Below, piece by piece: positions 17,034 to 25,391 of a DNA stretch of 35,504 nucleotides. Under the pieces are notes generated by a model, which ran no database searches, had not been told where the DNA came from, and saw only the letters and a program-made list of their open reading frames with translations. Source of the DNA: Spirochaetaceae bacterium (GTDB lineage: Bacteria; Spirochaetota; Spirochaetia; Treponematales; Breznakiellaceae); NCBI GenBank assembly GCA_031281945.1, contig JAITER010000054.1, positions 1-35,504 of the forward strand. Direction: 5' to 3'. Position numbers and translations under genes: made by a program. Position 1 is the first letter of the stretch. Each line of letters begins with the position of its first letter.

Positions 17034-17554
17034 ACCTGTTTACATTTAACGTAAAACGCGCGTCAAGAAAAATGATTTTTTGCGCGTTCTTTTTTATCTT
17101 CACGGCGGTTTTCGCCGCGGCCGCCGAAACTTCGCCCGGCAAAAACGCGCCGGATTTTACATTCAGAGTTGCGGACTCCTCCGGCGCTCTTAAAAAACTG
17201 TCCGATTACAAGGGAAAACCCGTCGTTCTTCATTTTTGGGCGGCCTGGTGCGGCCCGTGCATACGCGAACTTCCGCTTATTGAGGGGCTCGCCGCTTCAA
17301 AATCAAACGAACTTACAGTTTTGGCCGTGAATTGCGGGGAAAACTATAAAACTGTTTCTTCATTTTTATCAAAAAGAAACATAAAACTGAACCTGGTGAT
17401 GGACGAAAACAACGAAATTTCACGGCTGTATAACATAAACGCCATACCTCAAACATTTATGATAGATGAAAACGGCGTCATTCGTTTCGCGCGGACGGGC
17501 GCTTACAGCCGCGGCGAGTTAGACCGCGACGTGTCCGCGCTTTTAAAAAAATAA
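17030..17554 (+). CDS. TlpA/ResA-like periplasmic thioredoxin
   Basis: A 174-residue secreted thiol-disulfide oxidoreductase. A signal peptide or membrane anchor (MIFCAFFFIFTAVFAAAA) precedes an AhpC/TlpA-type thioredoxin fold with the active site WAAWCGPC near residues 70-77 and the cis-proline loop NAIPQTFMID. WCGPC makes it likely a reductase. GGAG precedes the start, and its first codons overlap the end of the polyferredoxin gene, so the two are one unit. Target proteins cannot be named from the sequence. Confidence 0.87.
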   Translation: MNLFTFNVKRASRKMIFCAFFFIFTAVFAAAAETSPGKNAPDFTFRVADSSGALKKLSDYKGKPVVLHFWAAWCGPCIRELPLIEGLAASKSNELTVLAVNCGENYKTVSSFLSKRNIKLNLVMDENNEISRLYNINAIPQTFMIDENGVIRFARTGAYSRGELDRDVSALLKK

Positions 17555-17921
17555 AACGGCTAAATGCGCTGGATTGGGCGGCAAAATTTGCACGCTTTAG
17601 TTGGCGCGAATACAGCAACGGCGTCTTGTTTTCAACTCCGCGTAAACTCCTCGCCGCGACCGGGCTCGCGCGCCGGCGGCGCAACTGCGGCGGGAGCGCC
17701 CTTTCCGGCTTTCGCAACGCGCCGGCGGCGAAACCGGCGCGGGATTGCGCGAATGTAAAAAATCATGCGGTTTTACGCGAAGTTCGCTGAACGGGCTTGT
17801 TTCAATAACACGGCTTGTTACGCGCTAACTTGCGGGGCCTGGCGGTTGTTGACGCCATGCCGGCTTAAGCCGGGCTTAGGCTCAAGGCCGCGAAAACTGA
17901 AGTTTTTGAACCGTTCTAATT
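17555..17921. other. Intergenic region with a degenerate dispersed repeat
   Basis: About 370 bp without a credible gene; the apparent reading frames are Arg-rich products of GC-rich DNA. From about 17795 the order ACGGCTTGTTACGCGCTAAC, then TTGCGGGGCC, a hairpin GCCGGCTTAAGCCGGC, and AAAACTGAAGTTTTTGAACC with TTCTAAT at the end matches the dispersed repeat, but it is strongly diverged at the left. Confidence 0.5.
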
Positions 17922-17949
17922 TTGAAAAAGCGAGAAATATCGTTATATT
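17922..17949 (+). promoter_or_regulatory. Candidate promoter for the TSCPD gene, possibly leaderless
   Basis: TTGAAA (17922-17927), a 16-bp spacer and TATATT (17944-17949) form a sigma70-like promoter. The ATG at 17956 begins only 6 bp after the -10 box, and no Shine-Dalgarno sequence is present, so transcription would start at or beside the start codon. Confidence 0.5.
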
Positions 17950-17955
17950 TAAATC

Positions 17956-18207
17956 ATGTACGAATTTTCAACACACGGCGTTTGCGCCTCAAAGATTTTT
18001 TTCAACGTGGAAAACGGTAAAGTTCACAACGTCGCCTTTGAAGGCGGGTGTAACGGCAACTTAAAAGCTATAGGCGTTCTTGTGGAAGGCATGGACGCAA
18101 AAGAAGCCGCTCAAAAATTAAAGGGAATCCAGTGCGGGCGTAAACCCACGTCCTGCGGAGACCAATTATCCCGCGCATTGGAAGAGGCTTTGCAAAAAGC
18201 CGAATAA
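17956..18207 (+). CDS. TSCPD domain protein
   Basis: An 83-residue protein of the TSCPD family (small stand-alone form), a Cys-rich domain also found at the C-terminus of some ribonucleotide reductases. Conserved points are GVCASKI near the N-terminus, FEGGCNGNLKAIG in the middle and IQCGRKPTSCGDQLSRAL near the C-terminus. The Cys residues suggest metal or thiol chemistry, but its biochemical role is not established. Its TAA and the ATG of the tcdA-like gene overlap as TAATG, so the two are probably cotranslated. Confidence 0.85.
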   Translation: MYEFSTHGVCASKIFFNVENGKVHNVAFEGGCNGNLKAIGVLVEGMDAKEAAQKLKGIQCGRKPTSCGDQLSRALEEALQKAE

Positions 18208-18983
18208 TGCCCCAAACGCCTCCTTTTTTACAGCGCCTCTCTTTAATTACGGGGGAGGCCGGTATAGAAAAACTTTCGGGAACGGGAGTTTTGATTTTTG
18301 GACTGGGAGGCGTAGGAAGCTGGTGCGCCGAGGCTTTGGCCAGGAGCGGGGCCGGGCGCCTGGTTTTGGTTGATTCGGACGCGGTTTGCGTAACAAATAT
18401 AAACAGGCAAGTTCAGGCGGACTTTAATTCGATAGGGATGATGAAAGCCGAAGCGTTAAAGGCGCGTCTTTTGGCGATTAACCCTGAATTGCGCGTTGAT
18501 TGCGTTACAAAGCCGTTTGACGCGGAAAACGCCGCTTCCTTCCCGTTTAACGCCGGCGCTTATGTAATAGACGCGATAGATTCGCTCGGTCCCAAAATAG
18601 CCCTTATCCAAAAAAGCCTGTCGCTGGGAAAAACGCTTTTTTCTTCCATGGGCATGGCGCAAAAACTGGACCCTTTACAAATTAGATGCGCCGGAATATG
18701 GAAAACTGAAAGTTGCCCGCTCGCCCGCCTGGTTAGGCGGGAATTGCGTAAACAGATGTTCACCGGCGATTTTACCGCGGTTTACAGCCCGGAACGCCTG
18801 CCGCTCCAGACTGCGCCGGGCGCGCCGCCTTGCGGCGGTTCGCTCTGCCTTTGCCCAAAAACACAGGGCGCGAAAGAATGGTGTTCGTCCAAAAAAGTAA
18901 TAAACGGAAGCGCCGTAGCCGTAACCGCGACCGCCGGCATGATTCTGGCCTCGCTCGTAGTCCGCGACGCCCTCGCCCGCTAG
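18207..18983 (+). CDS. tcdA: ThiF/E1-like enzyme, probable tRNA threonylcarbamoyladenosine dehydratase TcdA
   Basis: A 258-residue cytoplasmic enzyme of the ThiF/MoeB/E1 superfamily. The nucleotide-binding motif is FGLGGVGSWCAEALARSG (about 32-49), and LVDSDAVCVTNINRQ follows, as in TcdA (YgdL/CsdL). Near the C-terminus, GSAVAVTATAGMILAS is the usual membrane-associated tail segment of this family. TcdA cyclises N6-threonylcarbamoyladenosine at position 37 of ANN-decoding tRNAs using ATP. Length matches the E. coli enzyme (268). The start overlaps the TSCPD stop. Another ThiF-like activity cannot be excluded. Confidence 0.85.
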   Translation: MPQTPPFLQRLSLITGEAGIEKLSGTGVLIFGLGGVGSWCAEALARSGAGRLVLVDSDAVCVTNINRQVQADFNSIGMMKAEALKARLLAINPELRVDCVTKPFDAENAASFPFNAGAYVIDAIDSLGPKIALIQKSLSLGKTLFSSMGMAQKLDPLQIRCAGIWKTESCPLARLVRRELRKQMFTGDFTAVYSPERLPLQTAPGAPPCGGSLCLCPKTQGAKEWCSSKKVINGSAVAVTATAGMILASLVVRDALAR

Positions 18984-18989
18984 CCGCGC

Positions 18990-19905
18990 CCGGCAATGAA
19001 AAGACGCCGCTTGAAACGAACCGCCGCCGCAAACTTTTGGTGGGTCTGGGAGGCCTAGGCCTCCCAGCGGGGCCGGTTGCTTTCTCTACGGCGTGGGCCG
19101 TTATCTGGCCCCACGCTGTGCCGCCTGGGTTGGCGGGACGCGCTCAATGTTTCGCGCGCACTCGCGCCCAGCGGGGGGTTGGGGGCGGAGCCCCCAGCGG
19201 AAACCAAGGCGCGAGCCGGCGGCGGAAGCCGCCGCTGGAAAGCGGGCGCGGAATTGGAGCGGGAGCGGCGGTTTTTGCTGGGCGTAGCGCCGCGAAAACC
19301 GCGCCTGGTAAAAGCGGCGCGGAAAACTTTTGGTGGGTCTGGGATGCCAAGGCCTCCCAGCGGGGCCGGTTGCTTTCTCTACGGCTGGGGCCGTTATCTG
19401 GCCCCACGCTGTGCCGCCTGTGTTGGGGGGACGCGCTCAAAGTATCGCGCGCGCTCGCGCCCAGCGGGGCCGGTTGCTTTCTCTACGGCTGGGGCCGTTA
19501 TCTGGCCCCACGCTGTGCCGCCTGATACGGCGGGACGCGCTCAAAGTATCGTGCGCACTCGCGCCCAGCGGGGCCGGTTGCTTTCTCTACGGCTGGGGCC
19601 GTTATCGGGCCCCACGCTGTGCCGCCTGATACGGCGGGACGCGCTCAGCGGGGGGGCTTGGGGGCGGAGCCCCCAGCGGCAAGCAAGACGCGAGCCGGCG
19701 TCTGCGTTGGCCGGAAGCCGCCTGGCGCCGCCGCGCCGCGAAACCGCATTCGGCAATGAAAAAGCCCGCCGCTAAATAAGCGGCATCGCAAACTTTCGGT
19801 GGGTCTGGGAGGCCTAGGCCTCCCAGCGGGGGCTTGGGGGCGGCGCCCCCAAGCGGCAACCGAGACGCTAGCCGGCGTCCTGGATTAGCCGGATGCGGCG
19901 CCATT
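18990..19905. repeat. GC-rich complex repeat block
   Basis: Several units recur. ACTTTTGGTGGGTCTGGGA (one base differs in the last copy) opens copies at about 19033, 19326 and 19793. The stretch CCGGTTGCTTTCTCTACGGC, followed by GGGGCCGTTAT and CCCCACGCTGTGCCGCCTG, occurs four times, near 19071, 19364, 19466 and 19573. A third unit with TTGGGGGCGGAGCCCCCAGC recurs near 19178, 19656 and 19832. A perfect 22-bp palindrome is at 19046-19067 and recurs near 19805. Long frames through the block are Arg/Gly/Pro-rich and repeat the same peptides in different frames, so I judge it non-coding. Confidence 0.85.
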
Positions 19906-19930
19906 AAGCCGCGCAAGGGATAGTAGCGGA

Positions 19931-19954
19931 ATTTGGCCGCTAAAGCGGCCAAAT
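19931..19954. repeat. Perfect inverted repeat
   Basis: ATTTGGCCGC and GCGGCCAAAT flank a 4-nt TAAA loop. It lies downstream of the ABC importer operon and beside the next hairpin, perhaps as a second terminator. Confidence 0.6.
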
Positions 19955-19973
19955 TATAGCGGATAGCCCGGTT

Positions 19974-20006
19974 TTTTGGCGTTTTTTGCAAAAAAACGCC
20001 AAAAAA
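19974..20006 (-). terminator. Terminator of the ABC importer operon
   Basis: GGCGTTTTTT and AAAAAACGCC form a stem around a very short loop, with T tracts or their complement on both sides, so it can terminate in either direction. It lies about 40 bp beyond the last gene of the minus-strand importer operon. Confidence 0.75.
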
Positions 20007-20044
20007 TGCGCCCGAATTTAAAGAATTAAGGTTTTAATACGCTT

Positions 20045-20716
20045 TTACTGGAAGTCTTGCAAGGGCTTTATTGCGGTTTCTTCCATGCGCAGGAAGTCTT
20101 TGCAGATGCGGCGGGCGAGGGCTTCTTCGTGAGTTATAACCAGAACGCCTATGTTGCGGGCTTGGGCTTCATTTAAAAGAGCGCGCCAAAGTTGCGCCTG
20201 GGTTATTGGGTCGAACATGGCGGTTATTTCGTCGGCTATTATAAAGCGCGTGTTGCGGCATAGAGCGCGGGCTATGCAAAAGCGCTGGAGTTCGCCGCCC
20301 GAAAGTTCCCTGGGGAAGCGGTTTAGAAGGCTTTTTTCCACCCCGAATTTTTCCAGCGCCTCAGAGACGCCTACGCCGGCTTCTTCCAGGACGTCTTTCA
20401 TTTTAAAACGCGGGTTCACTGCTTTTTCGGGGTGTTGAAGGATAAGTTGGACGGGCCGCGGGCCTTTAACCGCATCAAGGCGGAAGGGGAGGCCGTCTAG
20501 GAAAACGCCGCCGGAAAAAGGTTTTTCCCATAGGGAAAGTATTTTTGCCAGCGTGGATTTTCCGCAACCCGAAGGCCCCAAAAGGGCGGTGCGGCAGCCT
20601 TCGCGCAAAGTTAAGCCCGCATCCTTAAGTATCCAGCGTTCCGGGGCGGAGGCGCCGGGCGGGAAGCCGGATGCGGTTTTGTACTTAAACGAAATGTTTT
20701 TTGCTTCAAGCGGCAT
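20045..20716 (-). CDS. Peptide/nickel-type ABC transporter ATP-binding protein (second ATPase)
   Basis: A 223-residue ATPase of the DppF/NikE/OppF group. Walker A is [11 protein letters not shown], the signature LSGGELQRFCIARAL, Walker B FIIADEITAMFD and the switch histidine is in VITHEE. It lacks the C-terminal oligopeptide-type extension of many relatives, which is normal for NikE-size proteins. Its start overlaps the end of the preceding ATPase gene by 11 bp. It is the last gene of the five-gene importer operon and would pair with the first ATPase to energise the two permeases. Confidence 0.88.
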   Translation of the reverse strand: MPLEAKNISFKYKTASGFPPGASAPERWILKDAGLTLREGCRTALLGPSGCGKSTLAKILSLWEKPFSGGVFLDGLPFRLDAVKGPRPVQLILQHPEKAVNPRFKMKDVLEEAGVGVSEALEKFGVEKSLLNRFPRELSGGELQRFCIARALCRNTRFIIADEITAMFDPITQAQLWRALLNEAQARNIGVLVITHEEALARRICKDFLRMEETAIKPLQDFQ

Positions 20717-21674
20717 AAAAGCACCTTACCAAGCCGGAACGCAATTCCCGCAACGGCGGCGCCCGCCCGCCTTTTTCAACCGCCGCCGCGTTTTGGCAAA
20801 GAGGGCCGGCCATATCACAGCGCGGCAAAAAAAGGCACGGCGAGGCGTTGTCTTTGGCCGCCGGCTGTCCGCCGGGAAGCGCGGCAAAGCCGTTTTGAGG
20901 GAGCGCGTTCCAAAGAGCCTTTGTGTAAGGGTGGCGCAAGAGCGCGGGAGTTGAAAAGTCCGAAGCTAAAGCCCGCTCTACGGTGGTTCCCGCGTAAAAT
21001 ATGGAAACGCTATCCGCTGTTTTTACCGCAAGATTTATGTCGTGGGTGATAAGCATCACCGCGCACCCGCCGTCCGCGAGGTTGCGCAGGCTGCGCGCGG
21101 TTTCGTCCGCGAGTTCGCTTGAAAGGCCCGGCGTGGGTTCGTCGGCAATAATCAGGCGCGGGTTTCCCAAAACGGCTGCGCATATCAGGGCGCGGCGGGC
21201 CATGCCGCCGGAAAGCTGATGCGGGTATTTTTTTAAGGCGGAATCGGGCAATCCGTAACGTTTAAAAACTTTTTTTACCGCGCTTTCCGTATGCCGCGTT
21301 CCCGCGACTTGTTTTCCGGTTTTCATTAACGGGTCTAAATTTGTTATAGATTGAGGAATCAGAACTATTTCGTCTCCCCGTAAAGTTTCTATAAGCCGCC
21401 TGTCAAGCGGTTTTTGACGGTATAGGATTTCGCCTGAAACATGGGCGTTGGCCGGCAGAATTCCAAGCAGGGCGCAGGCTAAAAGGCTTTTGCCGGAACC
21501 GGAAGATCCTATAACGGCGGCAAGCTCACCCGCTTTTATTTCTATATCCAGCGAAGAAATAACCTGAACATCATGTACGGAAAGGGCTGTGGAAAGCCCG
21601 CCGCTAAAAGACGCGCCTTCGGCGTAGCGTCTAAAAGAGATTGAAAGATTTTTTACAGAAAGCACAGTTTCCAT
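20706..21674 (-). CDS. Peptide/nickel-type ABC transporter ATP-binding protein (first ATPase)
   Basis: A 322-residue ATPase of the DppD/NikD/OppD group. Walker A is GSSGSGKS (about 56-63), the signature LSGGMARRALICAAVL is followed by Walker B LIIADEPTPGLS, and the switch is LITHD. The C-terminal LRHPYTKALWNALP and CLFLPRCDMAGPLCQNA are the oligopeptide-transporter tail with clustered Cys residues. It lies 51 bp after the second permease gene in the same operon. Confidence 0.9.
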   Translation of the reverse strand: METVLSVKNLSISFRRYAEGASFSGGLSTALSVHDVQVISSLDIEIKAGELAAVIGSSGSGKSLLACALLGILPANAHVSGEILYRQKPLDRRLIETLRGDEIVLIPQSITNLDPLMKTGKQVAGTRHTESAVKKVFKRYGLPDSALKKYPHQLSGGMARRALICAAVLGNPRLIIADEPTPGLSSELADETARSLRNLADGGCAVMLITHDINLAVKTADSVSIFYAGTTVERALASDFSTPALLRHPYTKALWNALPQNGFAALPGGQPAAKDNASPCLFLPRCDMAGPLCQNAAAVEKGGRAPPLRELRSGLVRCFYAA

Positions 21675-21725
21675 TTTTAATCCACCTTAAAGCGCCGGAT
21701 GCTTTTATTTCCGGCTCCTGAATTT

Positions 21726-22619
21726 TTACAACTGCGAAGTCGCGGGGCTGGCCAGGGCGCGGAGGTTTTCTCCCAGAGCGTCGAATGAAAGAACCGTTAA
21801 AAGCAGCGCCGCTCCCGGGAAAAAGGCCAAATGCCACATTCCGGCGCTTAAATACCGCATAGCTTCGGAAAGTATAACCCCCACAGCCGGTTGTTCTGGA
21901 GAAAGCCCAAACCCTAAAAAAGTGATGGCGGCTTCGTGCAGGACGGCGTGAGGGAAAAGCAGGACGAGGCCGACGGCGAATTGCGGCAAAACGTGGGGTA
22001 AGATATGTTTTTTTGCTATCCAGAAGGAATTTTTTCCCAGCGCCCGCGCCGCGTTGATGTACGGCTGGTCTTTGAGTTGCATTATTTCGGAACGGATTAG
22101 CCGTGTAAGGCTGGTCCAGTGGGTGGCGGCGACGCCTATAAGCACGCCGAAAAGGCCTTTTCCCATAGCTATAGAAATTAGAATGATAAAAATGATGTGA
22201 GGCACGCTTTGGAACACGTCCACAAGCCAGGTTACCGCGGCGTCGCACTTTTTCCCAAAAAGGGCCGCCGCGCTTCCCAAAACCAGGGCCAGGCAGGCGC
22301 TTATGGCGCTGGCCGCAGTTCCTACGATTATGCTGGTTGACAAGCCTTTTATGGTTCGAGAAAACATATCGCGGCCTAGGTGGTCGGTTCCAAACAGATG
22401 CGCGGCGGAAGGGGGCAGGTTTTTTTGTGAAAAATTCGCGTCGTAAGCTAAAGGCGGGATGGCAAGGCCGGCTATGAATACAGCCAGCAGGCACACGGCC
22501 AAAAGAAAGGCTGTAACCAGCGTTTTAAAACGCCTGGAAACTGTGTTTAACGGGAAATTTGAGTGAAAAAATATAGCGCGGGCGGGTTTCGCCGTATATT
22601 TTTTTAAGTTTAGTTTCAT
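21726..22619 (-). CDS. Peptide/nickel-type ABC transporter permease (DppC/NikC-like)
   Basis: A 297-residue permease. A first membrane segment (TLVTAFLLAVCLLAVFIAGLAI) is followed by the family motif HLFGTDHLGRDMFSR, which marks DppC/NikC-type subunits, then further membrane helices and the ATPase-contact loop NAARALGKNSFWIAKKHILP. It begins 4 bp after the first permease gene ends. It forms the heterodimeric channel with that protein. Confidence 0.9.
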   Translation of the reverse strand: MKLNLKKYTAKPARAIFFHSNFPLNTVSRRFKTLVTAFLLAVCLLAVFIAGLAIPPLAYDANFSQKNLPPSAAHLFGTDHLGRDMFSRTIKGLSTSIIVGTAASAISACLALVLGSAAALFGKKCDAAVTWLVDVFQSVPHIIFIILISIAMGKGLFGVLIGVAATHWTSLTRLIRSEIMQLKDQPYINAARALGKNSFWIAKKHILPHVLPQFAVGLVLLFPHAVLHEAAITFLGFGLSPEQPAVGVILSEAMRYLSAGMWHLAFFPGAALLLTVLSFDALGENLRALASPATSQL

Positions 22620-22623
22620 TCGT

Positions 22624-23592
22624 TTAATCCTTTCGTATTTCCGGATTTAACACATAGTAGAGCGCGTTGGCTATGCTGTTTCCGGTAAAAACAAAAAGAG
22701 CTGAAAAAAGCGTTATCCCCAAAAGCAACGGCGCGTCCGAATTGACGCCGGCGCGGACTACGGCGCGTCCCAGGCCTGGGTAGGAAAAAACCTGTTCGGC
22801 CAGCACGGAGCCGCCGAATAGTTCCGAAAAGGACGCGAATTGCAAGGTTAGCGCCGGTATTCCGGCGTTGCGTAGGCCGTGGCGTAAAACTATGCGCCAT
22901 TTAGTTTCGCCCCGCGCCGCCGCGTAAAGCGCGTATTCCGAATCCAGGGCGTCTATCATTTTTTGCCGCGTGTGCAAAACTACGGCGGAAACTCCCGTTA
23001 TGGACAAGGTTAAGGCGGGTAAAATCAGGTGGTATATACGTTGTCCAAGCGTAGCTTCCTCCAGCCGCCCTGCCGGAACCGCAAATCCCAGCGGGAAAAT
23101 CTTTAGTTTTACAGCGAAGAACAGCATCAGCAAAAGTCCGGCCCAAAATACGGGAACGGAAGCAAGGGTGAAACACCAGCCTTTTATAAGTTTGTCTTGC
23201 CAGGCGCCCCTTTTTACGGCGGCGAGCGTTCCAAGCGCGAATCCCAAAAAACCGGAAAAAATCCAGGCGGTTCCCATAAGAGCTGCGGACGCCAGAAAAC
23301 GTTCCCCCACCACCTCCAGAACGGGACGGCGGAAAATTATGGACGAACCGAAATCGCCGGAACAAACCGAAGTTAGCCATTTAATGTACTGTTGAAACGG
23401 GTCTTCGTTTACGCCCCAGCGTTCCGCTATCTTTGCTATTTGTTGCGGGGAAAGCGAAGCGTCCGCCCCTATGTACGCCTGCACGGGGTCTATAGGCGAC
23501 TTTTTTAAAAGCGCGAAGGCTATAACGCTTACCGCCAAAAGCAACAACGCGGCTTTTATAAAAAACAGGAGCGCCGCTTTTATAAAGTTCAT
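22624..23592 (-). CDS. Peptide/nickel-type ABC transporter permease (DppB/NikB-like)
   Basis: A 322-residue permease of the DppB/NikB group. Evidence is the N-terminal membrane helix, SPIDPVQAYIG, the region RWGVNEDPFQQYIKWL, GDFGSSIIFRRPV, and the ATPase-contact loop AAARGETKWRIVLRHGLRNA. About six membrane segments are visible. Its ATG overlaps the stop of the binding-protein gene as ATGA. Confidence 0.9.
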   Translation of the reverse strand: MNFIKAALLFFIKAALLLLAVSVIAFALLKKSPIDPVQAYIGADASLSPQQIAKIAERWGVNEDPFQQYIKWLTSVCSGDFGSSIIFRRPVLEVVGERFLASAALMGTAWIFSGFLGFALGTLAAVKRGAWQDKLIKGWCFTLASVPVFWAGLLLMLFFAVKLKIFPLGFAVPAGRLEEATLGQRIYHLILPALTLSITGVSAVVLHTRQKMIDALDSEYALYAAARGETKWRIVLRHGLRNAGIPALTLQFASFSELFGGSVLAEQVFSYPGLGRAVVRAGVNSDAPLLLGITLFSALFVFTGNSIANALYYVLNPEIRKD

Positions 23593-25178
23593 TTAAATTT
23601 CCATTCTTTTATATTAGAGATTACCGGGAAGCCGTGGCCGTGCGGGTGTATGCGCTGATTTCCTGTATCAAGGCCGGAACGCGCGAAATAGAGGTGTTCT
23701 ATGTTGGCTATCCAGCACCATGTCGCGTCTCCAAGGTTTGAAAAACCTGTTTCGCCGTCCCACTGCGCCTTTTTCCAGTTTAGGTTGGCTTCTTCCTCCG
23801 TAAGCGCGGTTAGGGCCGCTTCCATGTAGGCGTCAACCTTTTTGTTGGAAACATTTGTGATGTTGTTGTAGCCGCTGGTCGCGACTTTGCTGGAATACAA
23901 AAAATAGACTTCCATCGGGCTGTGGCTGCCCCAGCCGAAAACTACGGGTTGCGAGTACATTTTCCGGCCTATGTCGTCCCAACTGGCCCCGGAAAGTTTA
24001 ACTTCCACGCCTAAAATGCGGGCTTCCTGCGCAAAGGCGTACCCTATAGCTTGCCTAAGCGAGTCGCTTGCGGGGTACAGCAGTTCAAAAGAGGCGCGAA
24101 CCCCGTTTTTTTCGCGGACGCCGTCCGGCCCGGCCTTCCACCCGGCGGCCTCTAGAGCGGCTTTTTGGCCTTCGGCGTCGCCGTCTTTAATTTTGGTTTC
24201 GGCGTTCCACCACGGCATGAAGTCGCAAACTGAATACGCCGCCTGGCCGTATCCAGAGACAGCCGCGTCTATTATTTTTTGGCGGTTGACGCCGTAAACA
24301 AGGGCCTTGCGAATCGCCAAATCCGAGGTGACGTCGTTGCCTACGGCGAGCCCTTCGGCGTTTTTTCCGCCAGATTTTGTTGAAGGCAGGCTTACGCCGC
24401 GATTGTCTACGGTTTTACAGCGTAAAATTGAATAGCCCTCTATTTCTCGCACAAACGAAGGCTGGGTCATGGCGACGTCCGCAAGGCCGCTTTCCGCGGC
24501 GGCGAGCGCCCCGTCTTCATCCAAAAAGAGAAGCGTTAGCTTTTTGAAAGCGGGCTTTGGGCCGTAGTAATTTTCGTTGCGTTCCGCTATCAATTGCTGG
24601 CCTTTGTCCCAGCGCGCGAATTTGTAAGGGCCTGAACCTATTGGGTTTTGACCGTAAGAAGGTGAATAAGCGTGTTTGGCTACTATTCCAAGTGAGACGG
24701 CCGTGTAAGGAAAGGCTGAAAAAGGTTCGTTTAAGGCGAAAATGACTTTTGTTTCCCCCTCCGACCTGGCCTCTTTTAGCCGGCTTAAATCAATTTCCCC
24801 CGCCGTCTCTTTTGTGGTGTTGTAGGTGAAGGCGACGTCTTCGGCGCTAAGAGGCCGCCCGTCGCTAAATTTGACGCCGGATTTTATCGTAAAAGTCCAT
24901 TCCAGGCCGTCCGCGCTCACCGAATAGCTTTCCGCCAGGTCGTTTACAATTTGCATATCTTTGTTGAACTCCAAAAGCGTGCTTTGAAAAAGAGGCGAAC
25001 CGTAACGCCCCCAGCCGGCGCATGGGTCGAAACCTTCGTCCGGTTCGCCGCCTATGGCCAATACAAGCTCGTCTTTGGCGGCGTTTTCCACAGGGCGGCT
25101 TTTTTTGGCGCAGGAATCTAAAAAAAATAGTGAACAAAGGGCCGCGGCGCACACAATGGTGTTTTTGATTTTTTTCAT
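23589..25178 (-). CDS. Solute-binding lipoprotein of the peptide/nickel ABC importer
   Basis: A 529-residue family 5 extracytoplasmic binding protein. The start at 25178 is chosen because AGGAGA lies 6 bp upstream and a signal peptide with lipobox LDSC (C23) follows; an earlier in-frame ATG at 25289 adds 37 unlikely residues. Typical segments are WTFTIKSGVKFSDGRPLSAEDVAFTYN, NPIGSGPYKFARWDKGQQL and IRKALVYGVNRQKII. EGFDPCAGWGRYGSPLFQ and the C-terminal IHPHGHGFPVISNIKEW resemble the nickel/metallophore-leaning branch of the family. The His-rich end would suit metal binding, but substrate choice (peptide, nickel, metal chelate) is unresolved. Confidence 0.88.
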   Translation of the reverse strand: MKKIKNTIVCAAALCSLFFLDSCAKKSRPVENAAKDELVLAIGGEPDEGFDPCAGWGRYGSPLFQSTLLEFNKDMQIVNDLAESYSVSADGLEWTFTIKSGVKFSDGRPLSAEDVAFTYNTTKETAGEIDLSRLKEARSEGETKVIFALNEPFSAFPYTAVSLGIVAKHAYSPSYGQNPIGSGPYKFARWDKGQQLIAERNENYYGPKPAFKKLTLLFLDEDGALAAAESGLADVAMTQPSFVREIEGYSILRCKTVDNRGVSLPSTKSGGKNAEGLAVGNDVTSDLAIRKALVYGVNRQKIIDAAVSGYGQAAYSVCDFMPWWNAETKIKDGDAEGQKAALEAAGWKAGPDGVREKNGVRASFELLYPASDSLRQAIGYAFAQEARILGVEVKLSGASWDDIGRKMYSQPVVFGWGSHSPMEVYFLYSSKVATSGYNNITNVSNKKVDAYMEAALTALTEEEANLNWKKAQWDGETGFSNLGDATWCWIANIEHLYFARSGLDTGNQRIHPHGHGFPVISNIKEWKFK

Positions 25179-25391
25179 AGACAATCTCCTTAAAATAAAC
25201 TTGACTGTAAGGCGGCGTTTCGCCGGAAACAGCTTTGAACGTCCTTTTAGTCGACAAAAGTGAAAGAATAAATTGTTAAAGAGATTCATCTCGAATTAAA
25301 GGCGTTTCGCCCCGGCTCCTTCATGGAACCTGAATAAATGCAATCAGAGATTTCCGCTCGCCGGCTTCGGCCCGCAAGCTTGTTTTATATA

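Noticed and set aside
18830-19775. Long overlapping reading frames on the plus strand after tcdA
   Set aside because: They run through the GC-rich repeats, are rich in Arg/Gly/Pro, repeat the same peptides in different frames and lack ribosome-binding sites; stop codons are rare there simply because the DNA is GC-rich.
21631-22494. Long minus-strand frame overlapping the DppC-like permease
   Set aside because: It is an Arg/Pro-rich alternative frame of a clearly recognised permease gene.
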